A program made the position numbers and the translations under genes. Shown here one piece after another: positions 8,611 through 18,959 of a stretch of 64,000 nucleotides of DNA. The stretch spans positions 311,001-375,000 of the forward strand of contig NZ_JABJUQ010000007.1 in assembly GCF_013155385.1 (NCBI RefSeq). Direction: 5' to 3'. The first letter of the stretch is position 1. Each line of letters starts with the position of its first letter. The notes under the pieces are model-generated. The model worked only from the letters and a program-made list of their open reading frames with translations. It was not told the DNA's origin and did not search any database. The DNA comes from Bacillus sp. WMMC1349. Its GTDB lineage: Bacteria > Bacillota > Bacilli > Bacillales > Bacillaceae.

Positions 8611-9400
8611 TTGGCCATTAGTACCGGCGGCTCTCCGATGGGTGTGATCATGGTGTTTTGGGGATTAAGCGGTCTGTTCCAATCTCCAGGAGGACCTGCA
8701 TCTTATTCAACAATTACAAGATGGACACCTCGAAGTGGAACACTTCCCACAACGTGGGGGGAGCAATTGCTGGAATATTAGCTTTATGGGGGGCGAATGT
8801 ATTTTTTAATGGACATGTTGCAGGCATGTTTATATTTCCGGCGGTTATCGCTTTAATCATCGGATGCACTGGTTTGTTCTTTGGTAAAGACGATCCCGAA
8901 GAATTGGGATGGAATCGCAGTGAAAACCGATTGAACAAGAAAATATTGAATCTGAATCAATGTCTAAGTGGCAAATATTTAAGCAATATGTCTTAAAAAA
9001 CCCTTGGATCTGGACTTTATGTATCGCAAACGTGTTTGTTTATGTTGTACGTATAGGAATAGACAACTGGGCTCCATTGTACGTTACAGAACATTTGAAT
9101 TTCAGTACCGAAAGTGCTGCCAATACAATCTTTTATTTTGAAATGGGGGCACTGGTCGCGAGCTTAACATGGGGGTATGTCTCTGACTTATTAAAAGGAA
9201 GAAGGGCAATTGTAGCAGCTTTTTGTTTAGTTTTAACTGCAGTAGCTGTACTAGGGTATCGTTACGGAACGAGTGAAATGATGATTAATAGTTCCTTATT
9301 TGCCTTAGGAGCTCTCATATTTGGTCCGCAATTACTCATTGTTGCTTTAGCAGAAGAAAAGAAAATCAGACAGCTTCAAACAAAAAAACTGGAGGTGTGA
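8611..9400 (+). pseudogene. uhpT: Decayed hexose-phosphate antiporter (uhpT-like)
   Basis: Three overlapping frames together give a UhpT-like MFS sequence: SPMGVIMVFWGLSGLFQSPGG, then WNTSHNVGGAIAGILALWGA with GKDDPEELGWNRSE, then NVFVYVVRIGIDNWAPLYV and ALGALIFGPQLLI. These fit the organophosphate:phosphate antiporter family. The N-terminal ~100 residues are missing, a short deletion removes the RGTFLGF segment between PRS and WN, a frameshift lies near 8960, and an internal deletion joins GPQLLI directly to the C-terminal EEKKIRQLQ, losing the last helices. No functional transporter can be made. Confidence 0.85.
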
Positions 9401-9411
9401 GTTATATAGAG

Positions 9412-9447
9412 GAAAGACACACAGCATAATTATGCAGTGTGTCTTTC
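9412..9447. terminator. Long palindrome between the uhpT remnant and nasA, possible bidirectional terminator
   Basis: GAAAGACACAC and GTGTGTCTTTC flank the self-complementary GCATAATTATGC, giving a near-perfect 36-base hairpin with a single A·A mismatch. It overlaps the last codons of nasA. Poly-T tails are weak on both sides, so termination is likely but not certain. Confidence 0.5.
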
Positions 9448-10629
9448 ACTTTGCCATTGTTTTTTCCAACCGGCTTGAGCGAGTAACAGCAGTCCAAACG
9501 CTAAAAAAGTGATAAAGGAAAAACTAAGAAAACCACTCGTATAATGACCTGTGATTTGCTTTAAGGTTCCAAGAATATTTGGCAAAAAGAACCCGCCAAT
9601 TCCTCCAGCAGCACCGATAATGCCTGTAACCATTCCAATTTCTTTTTGAAAACGCTGAGGTACAAGTTGGAATATCGCGCCATTCCCCATGCCAAGACAG
9701 CCCATTCCGACAAATAAAGCCGCTATGACAATATTAAGAGATGGTAGTGTGCTGACAAGGAGCATACAAAGAGCGACACCGATGAAGAGAAATTGCAGGA
9801 GACGGACACCGCCGATTTTATCAGCAATCAATCCACCGACAGGACGAAGGCAACTTCCTGATGCAACGACAAGTGTTACAAACTCACCTGCTCTTATAGG
9901 CGGAACAGAATACTGTGAAGCAAAAAAATAATTTAAAAAGTTTGACAGACCGACAAAACCGCCGAAAGTTACACTATAAAGAAGACAAAAATACCAAGTA
10001 TCTTTTTCTTTAAAGACGCTAAAATACGTTTTAATTGCCTTAGGTTTAGGCTGGTTTGGCGGTTCTTTTGCCATGAAGAAATAGCTGATCAACACAAGTA
10101 TTAATGGAATAAGTGCTAACCCCATGACACCATTCCAACCTACATGTTCTGCAATCCGTGGTCCAAACAATGTCGCGAGCAATGTACCGCTATTCCCTGC
10201 ACCGGCGATACCCATAACAAGACCTTGTAAATGAGGAGGATACCAACGGCTTGCCATTGGCAGAGATGCCGAAAAGCTCGCCCCTGCTACCCCTAGTAAA
10301 ATACCGATATAATAAAGTTCAGAAGTGTAAGATCCAAACTGCCAACCCCAGATAAGGGGAATCATTGTGACCACCATTCCGCCAATAGCCGTCTTCTTTG
10401 GTCCGAAACGATCTGTTAAAATCCCTAAAACAATGCGGAAAATGGAACCTGCCAAAGGAGGAATCGCCACAATCAGACCAATCTGTGAAGCTGACAAATG
10501 AAAATCTGCTGTTAAATATACACTAAGTGCCCCTAATAAGACCCAAATCATAAAGCTGACATCAAAATATAAAAAAGATGCTAATAAAGAAGGTGCGTGT
10601 CCATTCTTCCTTAGTTCTGCTAACTTCAA
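9430..10629 (-). CDS. nasA: Nitrate/nitrite MFS transporter NasA
   Basis: A ~399-residue, 12-helix NarK/NasA-type transporter. Family features include [16 protein letters not shown] in the first half and two glycine-rich nitrate signature regions ([18 protein letters not shown] and [19 protein letters not shown]). I place the start at TTG 10629 ([10 protein letters not shown]), with GGGAGTG seven bases upstream, which also agrees with the B. subtilis NasA N terminus as I remember it; the ATG at 10644 lies in front of that site. It imports nitrate for assimilation. No nitrate or nitrite reductase genes are in the window, unlike the B. subtilis nas cluster. Confidence 0.88.
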   Translation of the reverse strand: MKLAELRKNGHAPSLLASFLYFDVSFMIWVLLGALSVYLTADFHLSASQIGLIVAIPPLAGSIFRIVLGILTDRFGPKKTAIGGMVVTMIPLIWGWQFGSYTSELYYIGILLGVAGASFSASLPMASRWYPPHLQGLVMGIAGAGNSGTLLATLFGPRIAEHVGWNGVMGLALIPLILVLISYFFMAKEPPNQPKPKAIKTYFSVFKEKDTWYFCLLYSVTFGGFVGLSNFLNYFFASQYSVPPIRAGEFVTLVVASGSCLRPVGGLIADKIGGVRLLQFLFIGVALCMLLVSTLPSLNIVIAALFVGMGCLGMGNGAIFQLVPQRFQKEIGMVTGIIGAAGGIGGFFLPNILGTLKQITGHYTSGFLSFSFITFLAFGLLLLAQAGWKKQWQSERHTA

Positions 10630-10685
10630 TTGCAACACTCCCATCGTTTTATTCTTAAAACGATCATGACAAAATTCAAGCAGAT

Positions 10686-10702
10686 TGACAGTCAGTTTGT
10701 CA
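10686..10702. promoter_or_regulatory. Inverted repeat upstream of nasA
   Basis: TGACA and TGTCA are separated by seven bases, about 57 bases before the nasA start. The half-site orientation is not that of the TnrA consensus (TGTNA…TNACA), so I do not assign a regulator. Confidence 0.3.
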
Positions 10703-10908
10703 GGTTTACTAACGGAGAAAAAAACACCAAATTCATCAGAAGAAACTGATTCTTCTCATCTGACATTGGTTGGAGAGATCAAAAAAATCGGAAAACTACG
10801 GCTTTCTAAAATAAAGTCAATTGAACCAATTTGCAATCAAAGAACAAATTATTCTTAGGATGTGATTTAATTTAAATGAAGCGAACATGTAGAAGGGTTT
10901 GAAATTTT

Positions 10909-11088
10909 ATGAAAGTACTTTTAAGTTTCATATTTGGAGCTTTAGGCGCAATCATGATGGTGAATGTTAAAGAAAACACTTCTCCTTTTGTGACAACAAT
11001 CGTTTTGATTGTTGTTGCAATTGTTGTTTTCACACTTGAAGCGATGTGGAAAAGGTATCAAAAAAAGCAAGATCCGAAGTCGAAGTGA
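10909..11088 (+). CDS. 59-residue two-helix membrane protein
   Basis: The frame starts at an ATG with AGAAGGG 11 bases upstream and encodes MKVLLSFIFGALGAIMMV, a short polar loop (NVKENTSPF), a second helix (TTIVLIVVAIVVFTLEAMW) and a lysine-rich tail (KRYQKKQDPKSK). The positive-inside rule predicts both ends in the cytoplasm. It lies alone between nasA (divergent) and ldh. I recognise no family, and coding status rests on the coherent hydrophobic pattern. Confidence 0.5.
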   Translation: MKVLLSFIFGALGAIMMVNVKENTSPFVTTIVLIVVAIVVFTLEAMWKRYQKKQDPKSK

Positions 11089-11293
11089 TTCCTACTCCTG
11101 TTTTTGTTTTTATAGAAGTGTATGACATTTACCACTAAACAAACCTAACCAACTGACTGAAACATGTCATGATGTCATGTCTGCCAGCTAAGAAAAATCT
11201 GCAACTAGTTCACAAAAACGACAAAATAATGGACTTTTTTTAAAAATATGTTATGATACCAAAAAGAGGTAATTAAACTTGGGGTAAAATAAA

Positions 11294-11308
11294 AGAAAGC
11301 GTTTTCTT
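11294..11308. promoter_or_regulatory. Candidate cre site (CcpA) upstream of ldh
   Basis: AGAAAGCGTTTTCTT contains the palindromic core GAAAGCGTTTTC, close to the catabolite-responsive element consensus TGWAARCGYTWNCW except at the outermost base. It lies about 215 bases before ldh. The 11089–11520 gap contains no further gene that I can support. Confidence 0.45.
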
Positions 11309-11459
11309 TATTTATCAAGGTTTGAAGCCATTTTTGGTGAACGGTGAATAAAAAGGAATAAACAAGGAGAACTTAAGTGAGAACGGAATCTTGACATAAA
11401 ATAGACAAAACTAAACAGTATATGACCTTGAAAAAGAACGCAAAATACCAGACAATATA

Positions 11460-11477
11460 TTGTGATTGAGTTCACAA
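11460..11477. promoter_or_regulatory. Rex (redox repressor) binding site upstream of ldh
   Basis: TTGTGATTGAGTTCACAA matches the 18-base Rex operator TTGTGAA-N4-TTCACAA at all but one conserved base. It sits 43 bases before the ldh start. In Bacillus, Rex represses ldh until NADH accumulates at low oxygen, so anaerobic induction is expected here. Confidence 0.8.
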
Positions 11478-11517
11478 ACATCTAAGTTCAAACTAACAAT
11501 TGGTAAAGGATGGATGA

Positions 11518-12471
<954 letters not shown>

Positions 12472-12481
12472 GGTTATAAAT

Positions 12482-12518
12482 AAAGGACATTACGTATTTA
12501 TAATATGTAATGTCCTTT
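12482..12518. terminator. Bidirectional terminator between ldh and the phosphatase gene
   Basis: AAAGGACATTAC pairs with GTAATGTCCTTT around a 13-base loop; A-rich and T-rich flanks on both sides fit termination of both convergent genes. Confidence 0.85.
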
Positions 12519-12524
12519 CTTATT

Positions 12525-13097
12525 TTAATTCGCCCATAGCCTTTGAACATTTACTAATTCATGTTCTTTGAATTCCATTTTGTAAATGTCAGGTTTAGAT
12601 GTACGATGTAAAAATTTCAAGTCGTAATTTTTATCAAAATACCCCATTATCAAAGTCATAACAGCTCCGTGAGTACCTATTACTAATCTCTTTCCCCTAA
12701 AAGCAGTCATAAGCTCATTTAAAACTTTTATAGCTCTATTTTGGCAATCTGCATTTGATTCTCCACCCTCAAAAGCGTAATTTGGTTCTGAAAATGACTT
12801 TTCTAACAGTGGATTCAATTCAGTATCAGATAATCGATTGTGATGAGCGGAAAATACTCGCTCTTTTAAGTCTTCAAATACTAAAACTTTTTGTCCGATG
12901 TGTTCAGCTATTTTTTCAACAGTTAAAATCGAACGTATGTATGGGCTTGAAACAACAACATCAATTTCTTCATTTTTTAATATAGATGTTATGCGTTCAG
13001 CATCTAAAACACCTTTTTCAGTTAATCCTCTTGTTCTTTCATCACCTTTTTTTGGGGACTCTCCGTGTCTTACCATATAAATGAATGTGCTTGTCAA
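12525..13097 (-). CDS. Histidine phosphatase family protein (phosphoglycerate mutase-like)
   Basis: A 190-residue protein with the RHG catalytic motif at the N terminus (YMVRHGES), the SSPYIRSILTVEKIAE segment and the second catalytic histidine in VIGTHGAVM. This is the branch of small cytoplasmic phosphatases rather than a glycolytic mutase. The start is TTG at 13097 with AGGAGGAG eight bases upstream. It converges on ldh and shares the terminator with it. The substrate is not evident. Confidence 0.85.
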   Translation of the reverse strand: MTSTFIYMVRHGESPKKGDERTRGLTEKGVLDAERITSILKNEEIDVVVSSPYIRSILTVEKIAEHIGQKVLVFEDLKERVFSAHHNRLSDTELNPLLEKSFSEPNYAFEGGESNADCQNRAIKVLNELMTAFRGKRLVIGTHGAVMTLIMGYFDKNYDLKFLHRTSKPDIYKMEFKEHELVNVQRLWAN

Positions 13098-13264
13098 ACT
13101 CGCTCCTCCTCAGTAAATTCTTTTTTTAATTTTCGAAATTATAACGCTTGGCGGGTTGATTGTCACGAAAAGTTTCCATGATCCCCGCTCCTCTATCAAT
13201 TTGTACTATCCTGTTCTGTTGTTGAATACATTGTACAAGTTACGCACAAAGGGGGATGCGGATT

Positions 13265-13909
13265 TTGTTCCATATTTTTTTTAGTTATGTATTTTTAGGT
13301 TTGTCATTAGCCGCTCCCGTCGGTCCGGTAAATGCGGCTCAAATCGACAGAGGAATGAAGGGCGGTTTTTTTCATGCGTGGTTGTTTGGTTTAGGAGCTG
13401 TTGCAGCTGATGTTATTTATATGGTACTCATATATTTTGGAGTAGCTCAGTTTATAATGGCACCATTTCTAAAAACATTTTTGTGGTTGTTTGGCTTCTT
13501 TGTTTTAACATACACAGGAATTGAAAGTGTATGTAAGGCCAAAAAAATGTCGCTAATGAGAAAGGCGAAAGAGAAAGAAACTTACAGCAAATCTTTCTTT
13601 TCTGGACTGTTTATTTCTCTTTCAAACCCTCTTAGTATCATGTTCTGGCTCGGTATTTACGGAAGTATTTTAGCAAAAACGATTGAGTCATATGCTTCAT
13701 ATCAGTTGTTATTATGCAGTTCAGGAATCTTAATTGGGCTTTTTTTGTGGGATTTAGCCATGTCTGTAATTGCAGGGACATTCAGAACGTTTGTAAGTCC
13801 TCGAATCATTCAGGTGATCACATGGATTGCTGGTTTTTCATTAATTGTTTTTGGCTGTTATTTCGGTTATCAGGGAATCCAGGAACTGGCTCGATTACTC
13901 AATGATTAA
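13265..13909 (+). CDS. ycgF: LysE-family translocator
   Basis: A membrane protein with about six helices and the LysE/RhtB-type N-terminal motif GLSLAAPVGPVNAAQI and the later FISLSNPLSIMFWLGIY. It matches B. subtilis YcgF. The ATG at 13256 touches its own AAAGGGGG site, so the TTG at 13265, nine bases from the site, is the likelier start and agrees with the B. subtilis N terminus. LysE proteins export amino acids; no substrate is known here. Its stop overlaps the convergent ycgH stop by four bases. Confidence 0.85.
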   Translation: MFHIFFSYVFLGLSLAAPVGPVNAAQIDRGMKGGFFHAWLFGLGAVAADVIYMVLIYFGVAQFIMAPFLKTFLWLFGFFVLTYTGIESVCKAKKMSLMRKAKEKETYSKSFFSGLFISLSNPLSIMFWLGIYGSILAKTIESYASYQLLLCSSGILIGLFLWDLAMSVIAGTFRTFVSPRIIQVITWIAGFSLIVFGCYFGYQGIQELARLLND

Positions 13910-15234
13910 GGCTGTTCTTTTCCTGTGTTTGTCCATTTTTTTCTCATCATCAATGTCACAACAGCGATGATCGCCAAGAAGAGAAGGCTAATAAAAAAAC
14001 CCGGTCTGCTGTTTTTTTCAAATAATGTACCGGAAACGGCAAATAAAATCAGTGTAAGAGCCGTGAAAATTTGTACATTTCCTTTTAATTTTGGTTTAGT
14101 GAGTTTTTTACTTGATAACAAAATAAACACCCAATTGTATAGCAGCATAATGCTAGCTGCCGTTGTCATATGTTCATAAAGCTGTTTTGGAAGCAGGATT
14201 GACAAAATGATTGAGATGGAAAGAACGAGTACTGTTAACCCTAGTGCAGGCCAGGATACTTTTTTATGTTGTTTTTTTGCTAAACATGCTGGAGCATCAC
14301 CGTTTTTTGCCATTGTACCCATCAGTGTTGTGACAGCAAATAAAGATGCGGTCAGCGTTGAAAATCCAGCAATAATAAATATTCCGTTAAAAATGTCCAT
14401 CACAAGGTGGAGATTAAATTGTTTCAATGATGTGATAAATGGACTGTTTTGTTCTGTAAAGGAATCAATTGGTACAAGCAACAATGCAAGCCCGATTGAA
14501 ATCATGTACAAAACAGCTAAAGTGATGAGCATTAGGCTTCCTGATTTTGGCGATTCTTTCGGATCTTTTAAATGAATGGCCATTAAACCCATGACTTCAA
14601 TACCACCATAGGCAAAAAATGTATAAATTAAGCCAGTCCACAACCCCATGAATCCAAACGGAAACAGTTCATGCAGTTCGTCTGGAAACTGAACATCAGG
14701 TGTTTTTCCATGGAGAACACCTGATATAGCTAAAATAGCAATGATGATAAACATGAAAATAGCCGACGTTTTGAGGACGGCTAGAATGTTTTCTGTTTTT
14801 TCAAAGCTAGAGCGCCCGGTGAAAATAATGATCAAGCCAAGGATGGCATAAATAGAGGCAAATACCCAAAGCGGGATCTCTGTAAACCAATGGCGTGTAA
14901 AAAGCGAAATGGCTGTTAGTTGACTGCCGATAATGAGCATTTCTGATGCCCAGTAAACCCAGCCATTGCTAAAGCCCGCCCAGTTGCCAAATGCTTCTCT
15001 AGCATAGGAACAAAAAGAACCCTCAGCAGGGTGGTCAGCTGTCAGTTTTGCCAATTGCTGAAAAACAAGGTATGTCCCTAAAGCCGCCAATAGAAAAGCT
15101 GCTAATACAGAAAAACCGCTCTTCTTAATAGCAATGCTTGACCCAAGAAAAAAACCTGTACCGATTGTGCAGCCGATACCAATTAATGATAGCTGCCACC
15201 ATTTTAAGTCTCCTTTTTCTGCTTGTTGTTTCAT
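13906..15234 (-). CDS. ycgH: Amino acid permease (APC family)
   Basis: A 442-residue transporter with about 12 helices. The first helix carries IGIGCTIGTGFFLGSSIAI, the unwound substrate-binding helix of APC permeases, and PAEGSFCSYAREAFG follows. The start is ATG 15234, preceded by AGAGGAG with eight bases spacing; the frame extends 75 codons further upstream without support and would run into the nadE promoter. It corresponds to B. subtilis YcgH. The amino acid is unknown. Confidence 0.88.
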   Translation of the reverse strand: MKQQAEKGDLKWWQLSLIGIGCTIGTGFFLGSSIAIKKSGFSVLAAFLLAALGTYLVFQQLAKLTADHPAEGSFCSYAREAFGNWAGFSNGWVYWASEMLIIGSQLTAISLFTRHWFTEIPLWVFASIYAILGLIIIFTGRSSFEKTENILAVLKTSAIFMFIIIAILAISGVLHGKTPDVQFPDELHELFPFGFMGLWTGLIYTFFAYGGIEVMGLMAIHLKDPKESPKSGSLMLITLAVLYMISIGLALLLVPIDSFTEQNSPFITSLKQFNLHLVMDIFNGIFIIAGFSTLTASLFAVTTLMGTMAKNGDAPACLAKKQHKKVSWPALGLTVLVLSISIILSILLPKQLYEHMTTAASIMLLYNWVFILLSSKKLTKPKLKGNVQIFTALTLILFAVSGTLFEKNSRPGFFISLLFLAIIAVVTLMMRKKWTNTGKEQP

Positions 15235-15379
15235 CGCTTCAACTCCTCTAACTTCATTGTTATTTTGTCTGGTTGATGTTTTTTTATGCTCGGTGACATT
15301 CGCAAAGATGGGATGACATGAAATATGAATATCACTTGTGCTATAGTTAAAAAAACAGGAAAATCGGGAGGAGTCATCA

Positions 15380-16198
15380 ATGACTTTACAAGAAAAAATA
15401 GCAAATGAACTGAATGTACAACCTGTTATTAACCCAAAACAGGAAATTGAAAAACGCATTGACTTTTTAAAAAACTATTTACAAAAAACAGGAGCAAAGG
15501 GTTTTGTGTTGGGAATTAGCGGGGGACAAGATTCTTCGCTTGCCGGACGACTTGCCCAAATGGCTGTGGAACAGTTAAGGACTGAAGGTGTGCAAGCTGA
15601 ATTTACCGCTGTTCGCCTGCCGCATGGTGTTCAGCAAGATGAAGATGATGCACAACTGGCACTGAAATTTATTAAACCAGACCATTCTCTTTCATTTGAC
15701 ATTGCCTCAACAGTAAGCTCTTTTGTTTCTCAATTTCAAACTGTAACTGGAGAAGCGCTTGCCGATTTTCATAAAGGCAATGTAAAAGCCAGAGTACGAA
15801 TGATTACACAATATGCGATTGGCGGTCAAAAACAGCTATTGGTGATCGGTACTGATCATGCCGCTGAGGCTGTGACAGGCTTTTTTACTAAATATGGTGA
15901 TGGCGGAGCGGATCTGTTGCCGCTTACAGGACTGACAAAGCGACAAGGACGTCGTTTGCTTGAAGAGTTGGGTGCACCTGCCAGACTTTATACGAAATCC
16001 CCAACAGCGGATTTACTTGACGAAAAACCTCAGCAGGCGGATGAAACAGAACTTGGAATAACATATGATGAGATTGATGATTATCTTGAAAGAAAAACAG
16101 TTTCTCCTGAAACAGCACAGGTGATTGAAAAACGTTATCTGGTGACAGAGCATAAACGTCAATTACCAGCTTCAAGCTTTGATGACTGGTGGAAGTAG
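15380..16198 (+). CDS. nadE: NH3-dependent NAD synthetase
   Basis: A 272-residue enzyme that amidates deamido-NAD to NAD with ammonia and ATP. The PP-loop motif [16 protein letters not shown] and the conserved [20 protein letters not shown] and [15 protein letters not shown] segments are present. Length equals that of B. subtilis NadE, with very similar sequence. GGGAGGAG lies seven bases before the ATG. It is divergent from ycgH, with the shared promoter region at 15235–15379. An inverted-repeat element begins directly after the stop codon. Confidence 0.97.
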   Translation: MTLQEKIANELNVQPVINPKQEIEKRIDFLKNYLQKTGAKGFVLGISGGQDSSLAGRLAQMAVEQLRTEGVQAEFTAVRLPHGVQQDEDDAQLALKFIKPDHSLSFDIASTVSSFVSQFQTVTGEALADFHKGNVKARVRMITQYAIGGQKQLLVIGTDHAAEAVTGFFTKYGDGGADLLPLTGLTKRQGRRLLEELGAPARLYTKSPTADLLDEKPQQADETELGITYDEIDDYLERKTVSPETAQVIEKRYLVTEHKRQLPASSFDDWWK

Positions 16199-16310
16199 GA
16201 GCTTTCTCATAAGTCTTTTACAACATGGACCAGGGGGAATTGCGAGACTCCTGCGGAAAACGAGCAAATTCCCCATTTTATTCATCCACACTGCTTTCAG
16301 AACACCCTCT
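16199..16310. repeat. GC-rich inverted-repeat element, copy 1 (short form)
   Basis: Shares AATTGCGAGACTCCTGCGG and the flanking AAGTC/CTTTCAG ends with four other copies at 27.0, 42.5, 44.4 and 62.6 kb. This copy lacks most of the centre, leaving a hairpin in which GGGGGAATT faces AATTCCCC. It starts one base after the nadE stop and could serve as its terminator. Confidence 0.75.
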
Positions 16311-16340
16311 ATTTTTCATACAATCCATTAGTGAGGTGAA

Positions 16341-16862
16341 TTGGTTACAGTGAGAGAAAAGAATATTGTACTCATCGGATTTATGGGGGTTGGGAAAACG
16401 ACAATCGGTCAATTAGTCGCCCATAAGGTAAATCGAGCTTTTATTGATATTGACCAAGAAATTGAAAAAGATTTGCAAATGACGATTCCTGAAATCTTTA
16501 CACAAAAAGGGGAAGCATGTTTTCGAAAAATAGAAAAAGATTATATCTTTAAAACGTGTGAACAGACAACAGGTAAAATTATTTCCCTTGGCGGAGGTGC
16601 TTTCCAGCAGGAAGAGATCAGAAAAAAATGTCTGGAAAACTGTATAGTCCTCTTCCTAGACTTGTCATGGGAACATTGGAAAAAGCGAATCGACCTTCTC
16701 ATTGAAACTCGCCCGGTTTTACAACATCGCTCACTAGCAGAAATAAAACAGCTTTATAACGACAGAAAAACGATATATGCTTCCCATCACTTCAAGGTTA
16801 ATACAGATCACCAAAACCCTGAAGCTGTTGTAGATCAAATTGTGGAAAAGCTTAACCTTTAA
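16341..16862 (+). CDS. aroK: Shikimate kinase
   Basis: A ~170-residue kinase that phosphorylates shikimate at the 3-OH in aromatic amino acid synthesis. Walker A is GFMGVGKTTIG; the substrate-binding DIDQEIEKD, FRKIEKD and LGGGAFQQEE segments are typical. It resembles B. subtilis AroK, which also lies near nadE. The start is TTG 16341 or GTG 16350; the GAGGTGA at 16333–16339 is not ideally spaced for either. A short gap and the repeat copy separate it from nadE. Confidence 0.93.
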   Translation: MVTVREKNIVLIGFMGVGKTTIGQLVAHKVNRAFIDIDQEIEKDLQMTIPEIFTQKGEACFRKIEKDYIFKTCEQTTGKIISLGGGAFQQEEIRKKCLENCIVLFLDLSWEHWKKRIDLLIETRPVLQHRSLAEIKQLYNDRKTIYASHHFKVNTDHQNPEAVVDQIVEKLNL

Positions 16863-16944
16863 ACAAACGTTTATTTAAAAAGGTCACAGGTTTCCGCTGA
16901 ACAAAGTATACTAATAGAAATAGAGAACTGGCGGTGCAACGATC

Positions 16945-17715
16945 ATGCAAAAACGTATCTTAAAAGAGCTAGAACTTATTGAAGCAACATATAACGTTAA
17001 AATCCTCTATGCAGTTGAGTCAGGGAGCAGAGCTTGGGGCTTCCCATCACAAGACAGTGATTATGATGTTCGCTTTATTTATGTTCATCAAAAAGACTGG
17101 TACCTTTCGATTGATTCAAAGCGAGATGTCATTGAGCTGCCCATTAATGATTTGCTGGATATTAGCGGTTGGGAATTGACAAAAGCTTTAAGGCTCTTCC
17201 GTAAATCTAATCCGCCGCTGCTTGAATGGCTTTCTTCAGGAATGGTCTATGATCAGGCATATTCATTAGTGGAAAAAATGAAAAACCTTCAGTTGCAGGC
17301 TTTTTCACCAGCTTCTTGTATGTACCATTATTTGAACATGGCAAAAGGCAATTTTAACAGCTACCTTCAAAAAGAAGAGGTCAAGATTAAAAAATACTTT
17401 TATGTTCTCCGGCCGATTTTAGCATGTCTGTGGATTGAGTCTCGACATACAGTGCCACCGATTGAATTTCAAGTACTGCTTCATGAACTTCTCGATGAGG
17501 GTGAGCTCAAAACAGAAATTCTAAACCTGCTTGAACGGAAAATAAACGGAGATGAATTTCATCTAGAACCGCAAAATCCTGTGCTTCACGAATTTATCGA
17601 GAATGAACTCAACCGACTTTTAACAGTAGCAAAGACATTTAAAAGAAATCAAGACAATTTGACACCTGAACTTGACCGATTATTTAGAGAAACGCTAGAC
17701 GAAGTATGGGCATAA
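16945..17715 (+). CDS. ycgL: RlaP/MNT-type nucleotidyltransferase
   Basis: A 256-residue protein of the DNA polymerase beta-like nucleotidyltransferase superfamily. The catalytic pattern is complete: GSRAWGFPSQDSDYDVRFIYV supplies the GS motif and the two aspartates that bind metal. It corresponds to B. subtilis YcgL, annotated as an RlaP-type RNA repair family member. No ligase or RNA repair partner sits beside it. GGCGGTG lies 10 bases before the ATG. The target is unknown. Confidence 0.88.
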   Translation: MQKRILKELELIEATYNVKILYAVESGSRAWGFPSQDSDYDVRFIYVHQKDWYLSIDSKRDVIELPINDLLDISGWELTKALRLFRKSNPPLLEWLSSGMVYDQAYSLVEKMKNLQLQAFSPASCMYHYLNMAKGNFNSYLQKEEVKIKKYFYVLRPILACLWIESRHTVPPIEFQVLLHELLDEGELKTEILNLLERKINGDEFHLEPQNPVLHEFIENELNRLLTVAKTFKRNQDNLTPELDRLFRETLDEVWA

Positions 17716-17724
17716 AATGGAATT

Positions 17725-17754
17725 CCCCTTAAGATTTTTTCTTAAAGGGGTTTT
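17725..17754 (+). terminator. Terminator after ycgL
   Basis: CCCCTTAAG and CTTAAAGGGG (one bulge) form a stem followed by TTTT. Confidence 0.8.
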
Positions 17755-18017
17755 GCCAGTTCTAAAGCGGGGAAATGGTATAGTAAAAGAAAGCGATTCC
17801 AATCAAACGGGGGTTTTTATCAAAGTTTTTTCCTAATTCTATTGTCGTAGTTGTTTCTTTATTTAGGTAAAAAGTTTTTATTTTGTACATGTAAATCATT
17901 GTGGGAAAAACACAAAAAAAGCTTGTTTTTTTGTTTTTTCTAAATATTGTGAATTGGTGCCTCACTCTTATAGAATGAAAATATAAGACATATTTCATGA
18001 GATGGCGGGGTGTGATA

Positions 18018-18935
18018 ATGGAAGCGATCACAAGAGACTTTTTTTTATTCTTATCTAAGAGCAACATCCTGAATCGTCTGGCCCAAAATTGGGGAAGTCA
18101 GATTGCTACCGGGAAAATTATCGGCGGGAAAAATTTCGAAGCTTCAATCCCCACGATTAGAAAGCTCAATGAACAAGGGCTGACGGTTACCGTTGATCAT
18201 TTGGGTGAGTTTGTCGACAGCCGGGAAGTTGCGAGGGAACGGACTCAAGAATGTATAAGGGCTATTCAATGGATTGCTCAGGAAAAGCTTCATTCACATG
18301 TTTCCTTAAAAATGACTTCGCTAGGTCTTGATATCGATCTTGACCTCGTTAGGGATAACATGAGCAGTATTTTGGAGTGTGCGGAACAACATGAAGTCAT
18401 GGTGACAATTGATATGGAAGATGAAGCGCGCTGTCAAAAAACACTAGACCTGTTTAAAGAGTTCAAACAGCGTTACCACTATGTCAGCACAGTTTTACAG
18501 GCCTATTTATACCGAACCGAGCAAGATTTGGAGGAATTGAACCAGTATGATCCGTTTCTCCGCCTTGTGAAGGGAGCTTACAAAGAATCGTCGAAAGTGG
18601 CGTTTCCTGAGAAGGATGATGTGGATGAGAATTATAAAAAGCTCATTAAGAAACAATTATTGAGCGGCCATTACACAGCCATCGCCACTCATGATGATAA
18701 GATGATTGATTTCACAAAAAAATTGGCGGAGGAGCACCAGATCGGCAAGGACCGCTTCGAGTTTCAAATGCTTTATGGGATGCGCAATAAGACTCAGCTT
18801 GAATTGGTTAAACAAGGCTATAACATGCGTGTTTATCTTCCGTACGGAAATGACTGGTATGGATACTTCATGAGAAGGCTTGCTGAACGGCCTGCCAATA
18901 TTGCGTTTGCATTTAAGGGTATGTTGAAGAAATAA
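18018..18935 (+). CDS. putB: Proline dehydrogenase
   Basis: A 305-residue FAD enzyme that oxidises proline to pyrroline-5-carboxylate at the membrane. The beta-barrel signature residues are present (VSLKMTSLGLDID, VTIDMED, LRLVKGAYKES, and YGNDWYGYFMRRLAERPAN near the C terminus). The start is ATG 18018, with GGGGTG eight bases upstream; the frame continues seven codons further without support. The gap from 17755 holds only AT-rich sequence including a dyad around AAGCTT (17907–17940), in the place where PutR would act. putC follows by 24 bases. Confidence 0.93.
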   Translation: MEAITRDFFLFLSKSNILNRLAQNWGSQIATGKIIGGKNFEASIPTIRKLNEQGLTVTVDHLGEFVDSREVARERTQECIRAIQWIAQEKLHSHVSLKMTSLGLDIDLDLVRDNMSSILECAEQHEVMVTIDMEDEARCQKTLDLFKEFKQRYHYVSTVLQAYLYRTEQDLEELNQYDPFLRLVKGAYKESSKVAFPEKDDVDENYKKLIKKQLLSGHYTAIATHDDKMIDFTKKLAEEHQIGKDRFEFQMLYGMRNKTQLELVKQGYNMRVYLPYGNDWYGYFMRRLAERPANIAFAFKGMLKK

Positions 18936-18959
18936 TACGAGGAAAAGGGGAAATGAATC

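Noticed and set aside
9412-9447. Attachment site for an integrated element
   Set aside because: It is a simple hairpin overlapping the nasA end; no integrase and no second copy are in the window.
15235-15459. Extended N terminus of ycgH
   Set aside because: The 75 extra codons have no transport-like sequence, cover the nadE promoter and lack a ribosome binding site, whereas ATG 15234 has a good one.
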